A DNA stretch of 64,000 nucleotides from Maribacter polysiphoniae (GTDB taxonomy: Bacteria > Bacteroidota > Bacteroidia > Flavobacteriales > Flavobacteriaceae): the NCBI RefSeq assembly GCF_003148665.1, contig NZ_QGGQ01000003.1, forward strand, positions 186,001-250,000. The letters run 5' to 3'. A model generated the notes under the pieces. The model did not search any database. It had not been told where the DNA came from and saw only the letters and a list, made by a program, of their open reading frames with translations. How positions within the stretch are numbered: the first letter of the stretch is position 1; the number at the start of each line of letters is the position of its first letter. Position numbers and translations under genes: made by a program. Below are positions 1 through 9,128 of this stretch, in pieces.

Positions 1-1
1 T

Positions 2-268
2 TTAAAGAATCTTGAATCGGGTTACAACAAGATAAAAAACGATAATATCATTATTAACCTGTTTTCATTCTCAAAGCTTTCTTCAGGTGATATTTTGGAA
101 TTTTTGCCTATTTCAAACAAGCATAGGGATACAAAAAAATCATTTGTATTGGTGACCGATAAAGTTTCTTTTGACGAAGTTCCCGAAGAATTATCTGTAG
201 TGCCCACCATACAGGAAGCCAAGGATATTATCGAAATGGAAGAAATAGAAAGGGATCTTGATCTCTAA
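2..268 (+). CDS. STAS-like protein, C-terminal part (partial)
   Basis: The frame is open from the first bases of the window to the TAA at 266-268, so only the last 88 residues are seen. It ends with VVPTIQEAKDIIEMEEIER, the kind of tail found in short STAS / anti-sigma-factor-antagonist-like proteins that sit upstream of ribonuclease Z in flavobacteria. No catalytic residues are expected in such proteins; a regulatory, protein-binding role is inferred only. It lies 74 nt upstream of rnz on the same strand. The family call rests on the tail and the context, because the core STAS fold is outside the window. Confidence 0.6.
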   Translation, partial: LKNLESGYNKIKNDNIIINLFSFSKLSSGDILEFLPISNKHRDTKKSFVLVTDKVSFDEVPEELSVVPTIQEAKDIIEMEEIERDLDL

Positions 269-342
269 AAACCCATAATGAAAAATGATTCCTTCATAGG
301 GTTGTATCAATTACAATCTTTAACTTATTAATTTCCATTTTC

Positions 343-1248
343 ATGAAACTACAGATCTTGGGTTGTTATGCTGCGACCCCGCGTACGTTAACAAACCCAA
401 CTTCACAGGTATTGGAAATCAAGAACCATATGTTTTTGATCGATTGTGGGGAGGGGACACAAGTACAGCTACGTAAGCATAAGATCAAATTTTCAAGGAT
501 CAACCATATTTTTATTTCACACCTCCATGGCGATCATTTTTTTGGGTTGCCAGGATTGATTTCCACTTTTCGACTTTTGGGACGTGACAGGGAATTGCAT
601 GTCTATGGCCCCAAAGGGATCAAAGAAGCGATTACTTTATTATTGAAATTAGGTGATTCATGGACAAATTATCCTTTGCTTTTCCATGAATTGACATCAA
701 AGGAGCCCGAACTCCTTTTTGAAGATGATAAAATAACGGTTGAAACCATTCCTTTGAACCACAGGGTCTATACCAACGGTTTTCTTTTTAAGGAAAAACT
801 GGGGGAACGAAAGCTCAATGTTAACGCGGTTGCACAATACAAAATAGACAAGTGCTATTTTCAGAATATCAAAAACGGAAAGGATATCACCTTGAATGAT
901 GGTACACGGTTATCCAATACTTTACTGACATTCGATCCCCCAAAACCCAAAAGCTATGCGTTTTGCAGTGATACAAGTTTCTTTCCTGAAATTATCGGGC
1001 AAATACAGGAAGTTGACGTTTTGTATCACGAATCCACTTTTTTGGATTCTGAGGGACATTTGTCTGAAAGAACCAAGCATGCAACAGCCAAGGAAGCTGC
1101 AACGATTGCCCTAAAAGCCAATGTGGGTATGTTGATTTTAGGACACTATTCCACACGGTATAAGACCATTGACCTTTTTAAGGAGGAAGCAATGGAAATA
1201 TTTCCTAACGTGGCTTTGGCCGATGACGGAAAGGTGTTCGAGATGTAA
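343..1248 (+). CDS. rnz: Ribonuclease Z
   Basis: tRNA 3'-processing endoribonuclease of the metallo-beta-lactamase fold, which cuts precursor tRNA after the discriminator base in the cytoplasm. The 301-residue length is normal for bacterial RNase Z. The zinc-binding motif HLHGDH lies at residues 60-65; further ligand positions appear as a His in the central region (PLNHRVYTNGF), an Asp in AFCSDTSF and a His in LILGHYSTRY near the end. The ATG start is preceded by a short AT-rich leader. It follows a STAS-like gene, a pairing I recall as usual in flavobacteria. Confidence 0.95.
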   Translation: MKLQILGCYAATPRTLTNPTSQVLEIKNHMFLIDCGEGTQVQLRKHKIKFSRINHIFISHLHGDHFFGLPGLISTFRLLGRDRELHVYGPKGIKEAITLLLKLGDSWTNYPLLFHELTSKEPELLFEDDKITVETIPLNHRVYTNGFLFKEKLGERKLNVNAVAQYKIDKCYFQNIKNGKDITLNDGTRLSNTLLTFDPPKPKSYAFCSDTSFFPEIIGQIQEVDVLYHESTFLDSEGHLSERTKHATAKEAATIALKANVGMLILGHYSTRYKTIDLFKEEAMEIFPNVALADDGKVFEM

Positions 1249-1303
1249 TTGGGAAGAATTGCGCAACCATAATAAAAAAAGGTATCTATCTAGAAAACCT
1301 GTA

Positions 1304-1807
1304 ATGCGGATTAAGCCCTTTTCGATTGTTCTCACTTTGTTTTTTCTTTTAGGCTCCTGTGAAAAGGAGAATGCCGTATCCGTGAATGGACTTGGGTCAG
1401 CAATCATAGGTGCCTGGAGTAGGACTGATGTTGTTCCAAGTGGTGTAACCTATACCGATTTACGATATTTTGATATAAAAACGACCTATACGTTCGATTC
1501 GGACAAAGCGTATTCATATCGTGTTGATTTTTATGGGTTTGAGGATGAAAATCCTGAAGCGATTATTGGTTCATCCGAGAATGTCGGTACATATGAGGTA
1601 AGGGGTGACAGCCTTTTTATAAAAGCAGTGGCCCATACCTCTTGGGAAAAAGGGTTTAAACCAGACCCGGAAACCACTAGGTTGGGCGGGAAAGCTTATG
1701 GTTATAAATTCGGGATCGTGGATGATGAACTGACACTGTATTATATTTCTTACCCAGCGGATGCTCCCGTACCTACACAAATGACCTTTGAAAGGGTGGT
1801 TCCTTAA
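1304..1807 (+). CDS. Small lipoprotein of unknown function
   Basis: A 167-residue protein with an N-terminal signal sequence ending in a lipobox (LLGSC, Cys about residue 17), so it is probably a lipoprotein. After the lipobox it has a beta-rich, lipocalin-like flavour (IIGAWSRTDV, TYTFDSDKAYSYRVDF, VGTYEVRGDSLFIKA), a pattern seen in the many small Bacteroidota lipoproteins with lipocalin-like folds, but no specific function is recognised. The frame is open further upstream to 1169 inside rnz; the ATG at 1304 is chosen because it begins directly with the signal peptide. It lies 55 nt after rnz and may be cotranscribed with it. Confidence 0.75.
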   Translation: MRIKPFSIVLTLFFLLGSCEKENAVSVNGLGSAIIGAWSRTDVVPSGVTYTDLRYFDIKTTYTFDSDKAYSYRVDFYGFEDENPEAIIGSSENVGTYEVRGDSLFIKAVAHTSWEKGFKPDPETTRLGGKAYGYKFGIVDDELTLYYISYPADAPVPTQMTFERVVP

Positions 1808-1945
1808 ATGAAACTGACGTTGATGCGTGGTTTTTTAGGGTGGATATTTTTTTCACTTGATAATTCGTAATAAATACATCGGAAGCCTTCCCATTTACCG
1901 ATCTTTTAAGGAACTTTGTATATCTTGGTTTTAGATTACGATACA

Positions 1946-2593
1946 ATGGAAAAAGATTTAAGTAATTATAGGAAATCCTACGAAAAAAGTGCCCTTTTGG
2001 AAGATGCAATCTCGGATAACCCCATGGAGTTGTTTCAAAAGTGGTTTTATGAGGTAGAGGCATCCAATACGGTCGATGAGGCCAATTCGATGACCGTTTC
2101 AACAATCGGACTTGATGGGTATCCCAAAAGCCGTGTTGTGCTTTTAAAACGATACACTTACGAGGGTTTCATTTTTTACACCAACTATGAGAGTGAAAAG
2201 GGCAAGGCCATTGCGGCAAACCCACATGTGTGCCTTTCGTTTTTTTGGCATTCCATGGAGCGTCAGGTGATTATCAAGGGGACTGCTGAAAAAATCTCGG
2301 AAAACCTGTCCGATGGTTATTTTGAATCACGACCCGATGGGAGTAAGTTAGGGGCTATCGTTTCCCATCAAAGTGAGGTTATAGCTTCGAGGGAGATTTT
2401 GGAGGATGGTTTAAAAGAGTTGGAAGAACAATATACAGGAAAGGATATTCCACGTCCCAAATATTGGGGTGGGTATTTGGTGCGACCGGTTTCCATGGAG
2501 TTTTGGCAAGGTCGTCCCAACCGATTGCACGATAGGATCCGATTTGTGTTGCAGGAGGATTTTGATTGGAAAATCGAACGCTTGGCTCCATAA
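1946..2593 (+). CDS. pdxH: Pyridoxine/pyridoxamine 5'-phosphate oxidase
   Basis: FMN-dependent oxidase that makes pyridoxal 5'-phosphate from PNP or PMP, the last step of de novo and salvage vitamin B6 synthesis. The 215-residue length matches the family. Signature segments are visible: the FMN-binding RVVLLKRYTYEGFIFYTNY region, the central FFWHSMERQV, and a C-terminal EFWQGRPNRLHDR followed by W-x-IERLAP, which close the substrate site. The frame is open upstream to 1916, but the ATG at 1946 gives the usual N-terminus (MEKDLSNYRKSY). No accessory domain or damage is seen. Confidence 0.95.
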   Translation: MEKDLSNYRKSYEKSALLEDAISDNPMELFQKWFYEVEASNTVDEANSMTVSTIGLDGYPKSRVVLLKRYTYEGFIFYTNYESEKGKAIAANPHVCLSFFWHSMERQVIIKGTAEKISENLSDGYFESRPDGSKLGAIVSHQSEVIASREILEDGLKELEEQYTGKDIPRPKYWGGYLVRPVSMEFWQGRPNRLHDRIRFVLQEDFDWKIERLAP

Positions 2594-2622
2594 TCCAAAT
2601 ATTACCTTGACTTTTTACGGTA

Positions 2623-2630
2623 TACTTTTG
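2623..2630 (+). promoter_or_regulatory. Possible -7 promoter element before sixA-ppk-ppx
   Basis: TACTTTTG fits the Bacteroidota -7 consensus TAnnTTTG and lies about 45 nt upstream of the sixA ATG. A good TTTG -33 element at the usual 19-21 nt spacing is not seen (only TTGA a little close by), so the call is tentative. Confidence 0.4.
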
Positions 2631-2674
2631 TTGATTGTTTAACTTTATTGGATTCAATTAAATCGAATAGGTAA

Positions 2675-3160
2675 ATGAAACAACTTGTTTTGGTGAGGCA
2701 TGGTAAATCCTCTTGGGAATATTCCGTAAATGACAAGGACCGCCCATTATTGGCAAGGGGTATAGCCGATGGTCATATGGTGGTTGAGGCTTTTGATAGG
2801 AAGGGGATTTTGCCTGATGCGATTTTTTCGAGTCCGGCCATAAGGGCCATGCACACCTGTCTTATTTTTTTAAGAAAACTTGGGTATCCTTTGGGTCAAT
2901 TCGAAATTTCCAACGAGCTCTACGATTTTTCGGGGGATGAGGTCTTGCGGTTTATTAAGAAAATGGATAACTCCCTTAATACGGTCATGTTATTTGGACA
3001 TAATCACGCTTTTACCCATCTTGCAAATAGCTTGGGTAGTCAATACATAGACAACGTTCCCACTAGCGGTTTGGTTCATATGACCTTTGAAATCGATAAT
3101 TGGAATGACGTTGCATCGGGAATTACATCGAATATTGTTTTCCCTAAACACTTAAAATAA
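2675..3160 (+). CDS. sixA: SixA-like histidine phosphatase
   Basis: A 161-residue member of the histidine-phosphatase (phosphoglycerate-mutase-like) superfamily. The catalytic RHG motif is at residues 8-10 (LVLVRHGKSSWE), with a second catalytic His in MLFGHNHAFTHLAN. SixA proteins remove phosphate from phosphohistidine, for example on HPt domains or PTS proteins; the substrate here is unknown. Its stop codon overlaps the ppk ATG by one base (TAATG), so the two are translationally coupled, and ppx follows. The coupling hints at a link to phosphate or polyphosphate control, but this is inference. Confidence 0.85.
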   Translation: MKQLVLVRHGKSSWEYSVNDKDRPLLARGIADGHMVVEAFDRKGILPDAIFSSPAIRAMHTCLIFLRKLGYPLGQFEISNELYDFSGDEVLRFIKKMDNSLNTVMLFGHNHAFTHLANSLGSQYIDNVPTSGLVHMTFEIDNWNDVASGITSNIVFPKHLK

Positions 3161-5238
3161 TGATAAAGGTTAAGAATCAATATATAAACCGGGAAATTAG
3201 CTGGTTGAGTTTTAATGAAAGGGTGCTACAGGAAAGTGCGGATAAAAATGTACCACTGATTGAGCGTCTTCGATTTGTAGGTATTTTTTCCAATAATTTG
3301 GATGAGTTCTTTAAGGTGCGTTACGCCACAGTAAAACGTATTGTCCAAGCGGGCAAAACCGGAAAAAGTGAATTAGGGGGGGAAACCGCAAAGGATCTAT
3401 TGGCCGAAATAACCAATGTTGTTATCAAGCAACAGGAAAAGAGTCTCAATATATTAAAACAGATACGAAAGGAACTTGAGGCCCAAAATATTTTTCAGAT
3501 AGATGAGACCCATGTGAGTGAGGCGCATGAGGAATTTATAAAATCATATTTCACCCAAAAGGTGAGTCCGGTACTCATGACGATTATTTTGAATGACCTT
3601 ACCGAATTCCCTACTTTGAAGGACACGGCAGCATACCTTGCGGTGAAAATGGTATTGATTCCGGAAGAGGGGGAGACAAAAGGCACTAAGAATGTCAAAT
3701 ATGCCCTTATTGAAATTCCGAAAGGAATAGATCGCTTCGTGGTTTTGCCAAAAATCGACAATAAGGATTATATTATTATTCTTGATGATTTGATCCGGTA
3801 TTCTCTACGGAATATCTTTACCATGTTTTCTTTTGAATCGATTACGGCACATATGATTAAGATTACCCGGGACGCCGAGTTGGATATCGATAGTGATCTA
3901 AGTAAGAGTTTTATTGAGAAAATTTCATCCAGTGTCGAAGGTCGAAAAATCAGCGATCCCGTTCGTTTTGTGTATGACAATAGGATTGGCAAGGACACGT
4001 TGCAGTTCCTTAAGGAAAAAATGGATATTGAGGACATTGACAGTGTAATTCCAGGCGGGCGGTATCATAACCGTCGTGATTATATGGGATTCCCCAGTCT
4101 GGGCAGGGAGGATTTAATGTATGGGAAAATAACGCCTCTTCCAGTAAAAGGCCTTAGTATGGAAGGTAGTCTTTTTGAAAGGATAGCCAAAAAGGACTAT
4201 TTGCAATATACACCCTACCATACTTTTTCATATGTCATCAAATTTTTGCGGGAAGCAGCTTTGGATCCCAAGGTCCGAAGTATAAAAATTACGGTGTATC
4301 GCCTTGCGGCCGAATCCCAAGTGGCGGCATCATTGATCAATGCTGTTAAAAATGGCAAGCAAGTAACCATGCAGATCGAATTGAGGGCTCGTTTTGATGA
4401 ACAGGCCAACATAGAATATGCCGAACAATTACAGGCAGAAGGAGTGAAACTCATTTTTGGGGTTCCAGGGTTAAAGGTACACAGTAAAATATGCGTGATT
4501 GAAAGGGAAGAAGAAAAAGGGATAAAGCGATATGGTTTTATCAGTACAGGTAATTTTAACGAAGCAACAGCCCGAATATATACCGATTACACCCTTTTTA
4601 CAGCCCATGCCCCTATTTTAAGGGAGTTGAACAAGGTGTTCGATTTCTTTGATACACCTTACAAGATAAACAAGTACAAGCATCTGGTGGTATCTCCGCA
4701 TTATACCAAGTCCTATTTTGTTAAATTGATCGATAATGAAATTGCCAATGCCAAGGCGGGAAAAGAAGCGTATATTAAAATAAAGATGAACAGTCTAACA
4801 TCCTATAAAATGGTTGATAAACTGTATGAGGCGAGTAATGCAGGGGTGAAAATACAATTGATTATAAGGGGAATCTGCTGTTTGATTCCCGGAGTCAAGG
4901 GCATGAGCGAGAATATTGAGGCCATTAGTGTGGTGGATAAATTTCTGGAGCATCCCAGGGTTTTCATTTTTGCCCATGAAGATGGTCCCAAGGTTTTTAT
5001 CTCCTCGGCAGATTGGATGACCCGTAATTTAATGAATAGGGTAGAAGTAGGTTGTCCTATTTATGACGAGGATATCAAACAGGAATTGATCGATGCCTTT
5101 GAGATTTGTTGGAGCGATAATGTGAAGGCCCGTATCTTTAGTGAAAAACAGGACAATGCCTATCGAAAGAACAACAAACCCAAGGTGCGTTCCCAATTTG
5201 CCCTGTACGATTATTATGCAGAAAAGTTGAATTCTTAA
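3160..5238 (+). CDS. ppk1: Polyphosphate kinase 1
   Basis: Makes inorganic polyphosphate reversibly from ATP at the membrane or in the cytoplasm. The length of 692 residues is normal for PPK1. It starts with NREISWLSFNERVLQES, the N-terminal domain signature, and has the phospholipase-D-like C-terminal domains: the autophosphorylated His is most likely His441 in LKVHSKICVI, with a second catalytic His in EHPRVFIFAHEDG. The motif STGNFNEATARIYTDY is also diagnostic. It is coupled to sixA upstream (1-nt overlap) and lies 11 nt before the exopolyphosphatase gene, so synthesis and degradation of polyP appear to be in one operon. Confidence 0.96.
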   Translation: MIKVKNQYINREISWLSFNERVLQESADKNVPLIERLRFVGIFSNNLDEFFKVRYATVKRIVQAGKTGKSELGGETAKDLLAEITNVVIKQQEKSLNILKQIRKELEAQNIFQIDETHVSEAHEEFIKSYFTQKVSPVLMTIILNDLTEFPTLKDTAAYLAVKMVLIPEEGETKGTKNVKYALIEIPKGIDRFVVLPKIDNKDYIIILDDLIRYSLRNIFTMFSFESITAHMIKITRDAELDIDSDLSKSFIEKISSSVEGRKISDPVRFVYDNRIGKDTLQFLKEKMDIEDIDSVIPGGRYHNRRDYMGFPSLGREDLMYGKITPLPVKGLSMEGSLFERIAKKDYLQYTPYHTFSYVIKFLREAALDPKVRSIKITVYRLAAESQVAASLINAVKNGKQVTMQIELRARFDEQANIEYAEQLQAEGVKLIFGVPGLKVHSKICVIEREEEKGIKRYGFISTGNFNEATARIYTDYTLFTAHAPILRELNKVFDFFDTPYKINKYKHLVVSPHYTKSYFVKLIDNEIANAKAGKEAYIKIKMNSLTSYKMVDKLYEASNAGVKIQLIIRGICCLIPGVKGMSENIEAISVVDKFLEHPRVFIFAHEDGPKVFISSADWMTRNLMNRVEVGCPIYDEDIKQELIDAFEICWSDNVKARIFSEKQDNAYRKNNKPKVRSQFALYDYYAEKLNS

Positions 5239-5249
5239 TTTACAAACTA

Positions 5250-6140
5250 TTGAAAGTTCGAAAATTCGCAGCCATCGACATAGGGTCGAATGCAATAAGG
5301 TTGCTCATTAATAATGTAATAGAGGAAAAAGGTAAAAAGACCGTGTTCACCAAAAGTGAGTTGGTACGGGTGCCTGTGCGTCTCGGGGAAGATTCGTTTA
5401 CCGTTGGGGAAATATCGGAAGACAATGCTGAGCGCATCATAAAATCAATGAAGGCGTTTCAATTGTTGATGGAGGTTAATCGGGTTGAAAAATATATGGC
5501 CTGTGCAACTTCTGCCATGCGAGAGGCCAATAATGGCATGGAGATCATCCAGAAAATCCATAAGGAGGCGGGTATTAAGATCGAATTGATAGATGGTAAG
5601 CGTGAGGCTGAAATTATTGCGTCCACGGATTTGAGGCAGCTCATACAGAAAGACCAAGCGTACCTCTATATCGATGTTGGTGGCGGAAGCACGGAATTTA
5701 CGGTTTTTAACGAAGGCATGATAAAAACATCAAAATCCTTTAAACTGGGTACGGTGCGTTTGCTGAACAATATGGTAGGTGAGGCCACTTGGAAAAAATT
5801 ACAGGATTGGATTAAGTTGAATACTTCCGATACCGAAAAAATTACGATTATTGGTTCTGGGGGCAACATCAATAAGCTTCATAAAATGTCAGGAAGAAAG
5901 GAAGGGGAGCATTTATCCTACGTCTGGCTGAACGCTCAATATAATTTTTTGAACAGCCTGAGTTATGAGGATAGGATTTCGGAATTGGGACTCAATACCG
6001 ATAGGGCCGATGTGATCATACCGGCAACACGTATCTTTTTGATGGCGGCCAAATGGAGTGGGGCCAAAAAAATCCATGTACCGAAAATCGGACTTTCAGA
6101 TGGTATCATAAAAAGTCTTTACTATACCGCCACACCATAA
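5250..6140 (+). CDS. ppx: Exopolyphosphatase (Ppx/GppA family)
   Basis: Member of the ASKHA-fold Ppx/GppA phosphatases, which release phosphate from polyphosphate or act on pppGpp. Seen are the phosphate-1 motif (AAIDIGSNAIRLL near the start), the phosphate-2 motif YIDVGGGSTEF, and a third glycine-rich loop IIGSGGNINKL. At 296 residues it is the short form without the C-terminal HD-like extension. The start is a TTG at 5250; no better in-frame ATG precedes the conserved IDIGSN motif. Being directly after ppk1 favours a polyphosphatase role, but GppA activity cannot be excluded. Confidence 0.9.
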   Translation: MKVRKFAAIDIGSNAIRLLINNVIEEKGKKTVFTKSELVRVPVRLGEDSFTVGEISEDNAERIIKSMKAFQLLMEVNRVEKYMACATSAMREANNGMEIIQKIHKEAGIKIELIDGKREAEIIASTDLRQLIQKDQAYLYIDVGGGSTEFTVFNEGMIKTSKSFKLGTVRLLNNMVGEATWKKLQDWIKLNTSDTEKITIIGSGGNINKLHKMSGRKEGEHLSYVWLNAQYNFLNSLSYEDRISELGLNTDRADVIIPATRIFLMAAKWSGAKKIHVPKIGLSDGIIKSLYYTATP

Positions 6141-6163
6141 ATTATACGGGAGATTAAAAATTC

Positions 6164-6745
6164 CTATCCATGCACGGTTTCGTTCTTGCCTAAATCTTTC
6201 ATGATCGTGGCTTCGTATTCCAAAAGGTCTTGCCATTTTTGGTTCACTTCATCCAGGTTGCCATATTGACGTGCAAATTTGAGGAACATGGTATAATGGC
6301 CAGCTTCGCTGACCATAAGTTTATGGTAGAATGCCGCCAAGTCCTTATCCTGAAGTTCCTCGGATAATAATCGAAAGCGCTCACAGCTTCTTGCTTCAAT
6401 TAGGGCAGCATATAATAATCGATGTATCAATTGGTTGGTGCGGCTTCCTCCCTTTGGAAAGAATTTCATCAATTCGACCACATAGAGGTCCTTTCTGTCA
6501 CGTCCCAAGGTTTGTCCCCTTGCGATAATGCGATCGTGAACCATTTTGAAATGTCCCATTTCTTCCCGCGAAAGGGCAACCATTTCTTGTATAAGCTCAG
6601 TGTACTCCGGAAAAGAAACTATCAGGGAGATGGCCGTACTGGCAGCCTTCTGTTCACAATAGGCATGGTCGGTAAGGATTTCATCAATGTTCTTTTCAAC
6701 AATATTGACCCATCTTGGGTCTGTGGGTAGTTTAAGTCCAAGCAT
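6164..6745 (-). CDS. miaE: tRNA-(ms2io6A)-hydroxylase MiaE
   Basis: Non-haem di-iron monooxygenase of the ferritin-like superfamily that hydroxylates the isopentenyl group of ms2i6A at position 37 of tRNAs. The 193-residue protein is all-helical with paired carboxylate/His motifs: EMGHF and EAGHY (ExxH) plus Glu in EQKAAST and IEARSCERF. Length and motif spacing fit MiaE-like proteins of Bacteroidota. It is transcribed divergently from the TMEM220-like gene, and a good promoter lies directly upstream (6763-6793). Confidence 0.9.
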   Translation of the reverse strand: MLGLKLPTDPRWVNIVEKNIDEILTDHAYCEQKAASTAISLIVSFPEYTELIQEMVALSREEMGHFKMVHDRIIARGQTLGRDRKDLYVVELMKFFPKGGSRTNQLIHRLLYAALIEARSCERFRLLSEELQDKDLAAFYHKLMVSEAGHYTMFLKFARQYGNLDEVNQKWQDLLEYEATIMKDLGKNETVHG

Positions 6746-6762
6746 ATTTTTTGTTTATTTTT

Positions 6763-6793
6763 CAAAAATAATAGGAATGCCATCCGTTTCAAA
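6763..6793 (-). promoter_or_regulatory. miaE promoter
   Basis: On the minus strand TTTG (6793-6790), a 19-nt spacer and TATTTTTG (6770-6763) match the Bacteroidota promoter consensus TTTG-N19-21-TAnnTTTG. The predicted transcript start near 6756 leaves a leader of about 11 nt before the miaE ATG at 6745. Confidence 0.7.
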
Positions 6794-6815
6794 ATATGGT
6801 CGCTATATTTATCCT

Positions 6816-7175
6816 ATGAAAATGTGCTTTAATGTTCTGGGGTGGCTATTTGTTGCTTTATTTTCAATCTCGGCCATTTTACAATACAACGACCCGGATC
6901 CTTTTCTTTGGATGGTCATTTATGGTTTGGCGATGTTGGTTACCCTTGGTTTTCTGTTTAAGAAGGTGCCGTCACTGTTGCCTTTTGTTTTGGGTATATT
7001 GGGCCTTTTTGGTTTTTTTTATGTGTTGCCCGAAAAGTTTGAAGGTTTTGTGATTGGTGGAGGTGATATAAAAAACATTGAGGAAGCTCGGGAAGCTTTT
7101 GGCCTATTGATCATTGCAGTTGTAATGTTCATCCTGGCGATACGGATCAGGTTTGAGAATAGATCAGAGGTCTAA
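6816..7175 (+). CDS. Transmembrane 220 (TMEM220) family protein
   Basis: A 119-residue integral membrane protein with about four hydrophobic helices (LFVALFSISAILQ, FLWMVIYGLAMLVTLGFL, LLPFVLGILGLFGFFYVL, FGLLIIAVVMFILAI). The motif QYNDPDPFLWM after the first helix is characteristic of the TMEM220 family. Function is unknown. The frame is open upstream through miaE to 6687, but the ATG at 6816 follows an AT-rich TATATTTA promoter-like box and starts right at the first helix. Its 3' end overlaps the convergent dnaX gene by 12 nt. Confidence 0.8.
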   Translation: MKMCFNVLGWLFVALFSISAILQYNDPDPFLWMVIYGLAMLVTLGFLFKKVPSLLPFVLGILGLFGFFYVLPEKFEGFVIGGGDIKNIEEAREAFGLLIIAVVMFILAIRIRFENRSEV

Positions 7176-8996
7176 ATCGAAGGTTCTTCGAAGGATGTCT
7201 ATGGCTGGATTTTTCTCCCTGAGCTTTTCATATTTCTCTTCAGGGGTAAATGCGAATTTTTTTGCAACCTCTTCATTGACCGTTATCTTTAGGTTGATAA
7301 AGTAATTGTTCAGGTTTGTTCGTAAATATTCCATAAGATCAAACTGCTCCCTTTCTATCTCTTTTTTCATGGTACCATTGGGTAGTTCTATCCAAATGGT
7401 GTGGTCATTCAAGAGTTTGGGAACATCGGTATGAAGATTGGATGCCAATATTTTTCGACCATCACTTTCCATCTTATCCACAAAATCCATCCAATGCTTT
7501 TGCATCTCCTCTTCACTAAAGGCATCCCGCGGTAGTTTGCTTTCATCAATAACATCCTCTTTTTTGTTTAATTGATGCTCTTTTTTAGCTTTTAAGCTGG
7601 ATATCGAGAGTCCGGAAACACGCTTTTTATGCGCTCCGATAGTAATGTTCACAGATTTGTTCTCCTTGGTCGTCTCCACTGCTGCTGGTGCTGGGGCACT
7701 CGTATTCAATTTGGGAGCAGGGACGGTAGTTTCGGTGTCAATCTCCTTTTTAGGGACCTCCACATCCTTCACAGGAGTGTCTATCTGCTTGTCGACGGGT
7801 GGTTCGGTACTTTTTTCGATCCCTGGCTGATTGGTCTTTGCAGGTGATACGGGAAAATTGTTCCTGTAAAACGCTGAAGGGGCTATAAATTCAACGGTAC
7901 TATCGGCTAAAGCGACGGATTCAGGGTTTTTTTTTTCAGCTCCAAAGTTAATGGACGCTAATTTCATAAGAGAAAGCTCAACCAAAAGTCTTTGGTTTTT
8001 ACTGGTTTTGTACTTTAGGTCACAGTCATTGGCAATGTTCAACGCCTGTAATAAAAAGGTGGTTGAAGTTAGCTTGGATTGTTCCAGATAATTCTTTTTG
8101 GCAGTATCCCCGACTTCCAGTAAATCAATGGTTTCCTCGTGCCTGCAAACCATAAGGTCCCTGAAATGGGAAGCAAGGCCCGAAATAAAATGGTGCCCAT
8201 CAAAACCTAAAGCCAATGTCTTATTGAATAGGAGCAGTAAACTCGGTATATCGTGTTTTAAAATACAATCGGTAGCAGTGAAATAGGTGTCGTAATCAAG
8301 GACATTCAAATTTTCGGTCACCGCTTTTCTGGTCAGGTTTTTCCCTGCGAAACTTACCACCCTATCAAAAATGGAAAGTGCATCACGCATGGCCCCGTCG
8401 GCCTTTTGGGCAATGATGTGCAGTGCATCATCATCAGCTTCGATTCCTTGGTTCTCTGCAATATATTTTAAGTACGATGCGGCATCCTTAACCGTAATAC
8501 GTTTAAAGTCGAATATTTGGCATCGGGAAAGGATTGTAGGGATGATCTTATGCTTTTCCGTCGTTGCCAAAATAAAAATGGCATGTTTAGGGGGCTCCTC
8601 CAAGGTTTTTAAGAACGCATTGAAGGCCGATTGGGAAAGCATGTGTACCTCATCAATAATATACACTTTGTATTTACCCACTTGGGGAGGAATACGGACT
8701 TGATCGATAAGGTTCCTGATATCGTCTACGGAGTTGTTCGACGCGGCATCCAATTCAAAGATATTGAAAGCAAAGTCCTCATCCTCACGTTCCGTGCCAT
8801 CTTGGTTGATCTGTTTGGCCAATATACGGGCACAGGTTGTCTTACCTACCCCTCGAGGTCCACAGAACAATAAGGCCTGGGCCAAATGGTTGTTCTCAAT
8901 GGCATTGAGCAAGGTATTGGTTATCGCCTGTTGCCCAACGACATCCTTGAATGTCTGTGGTCTATATTTACGTGCTGATACAATAAATGGCTCCAA
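7164..8996 (-). CDS. dnaX: DNA polymerase III subunit gamma/tau
   Basis: AAA+ clamp-loader ATPase of the replicative polymerase. Walker A is GPRGVGKTT (residues 46-54), Walker B YIIDEVHML, and sensor 1 FILATTEKHKIIPTI. The zinc-module cysteines of the proteobacterial protein are absent (the segment reads ILAKQINQDGTEREDEDFAF), which I recall as usual in Bacteroidota. After the AAA+ and collar domains comes a low-complexity Pro/Thr/Lys linker (about residues 370-470) and a C-terminal tau-like domain. Length 610 residues. No obvious frameshift slip site was identified. Confidence 0.95.
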   Translation of the reverse strand: MEPFIVSARKYRPQTFKDVVGQQAITNTLLNAIENNHLAQALLFCGPRGVGKTTCARILAKQINQDGTEREDEDFAFNIFELDAASNNSVDDIRNLIDQVRIPPQVGKYKVYIIDEVHMLSQSAFNAFLKTLEEPPKHAIFILATTEKHKIIPTILSRCQIFDFKRITVKDAASYLKYIAENQGIEADDDALHIIAQKADGAMRDALSIFDRVVSFAGKNLTRKAVTENLNVLDYDTYFTATDCILKHDIPSLLLLFNKTLALGFDGHHFISGLASHFRDLMVCRHEETIDLLEVGDTAKKNYLEQSKLTSTTFLLQALNIANDCDLKYKTSKNQRLLVELSLMKLASINFGAEKKNPESVALADSTVEFIAPSAFYRNNFPVSPAKTNQPGIEKSTEPPVDKQIDTPVKDVEVPKKEIDTETTVPAPKLNTSAPAPAAVETTKENKSVNITIGAHKKRVSGLSISSLKAKKEHQLNKKEDVIDESKLPRDAFSEEEMQKHWMDFVDKMESDGRKILASNLHTDVPKLLNDHTIWIELPNGTMKKEIEREQFDLMEYLRTNLNNYFINLKITVNEEVAKKFAFTPEEKYEKLREKNPAIDILRRTFDLDL

Positions 8997-9041
8997 TTCG
9001 TTTATCTTTAAAGGTATTAGGTGTTTGCCCCTGCTTATTTA

Positions 9042-9049
9042 CAAATATA
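9042..9049 (-). promoter_or_regulatory. Possible dnaX -7 promoter element
   Basis: TATATTTG on the minus strand fits TAnnTTTG and lies 46 nt upstream of the dnaX ATG. No clear TTTG -33 box is seen at the right spacing. Confidence 0.45.
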
Positions 9050-9114
9050 GAAATAGCGAGGATTATAGCAGTTTATTTAAGATGGATTAAACACTTTTTT
9101 ATCAACAATTGAAG

Positions 9115-9122
9115 TAAATTTG
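9115..9122 (+). promoter_or_regulatory. rnpB promoter -7 element
   Basis: TAAATTTG matches the Bacteroidota -7 consensus. It sits so that transcription would start at about 9129, the first paired base of the RNase P RNA. The upstream -33 position is a T-run rather than a clean TTTG. Confidence 0.6.
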
Positions 9123-9128
9123 CAGTTA

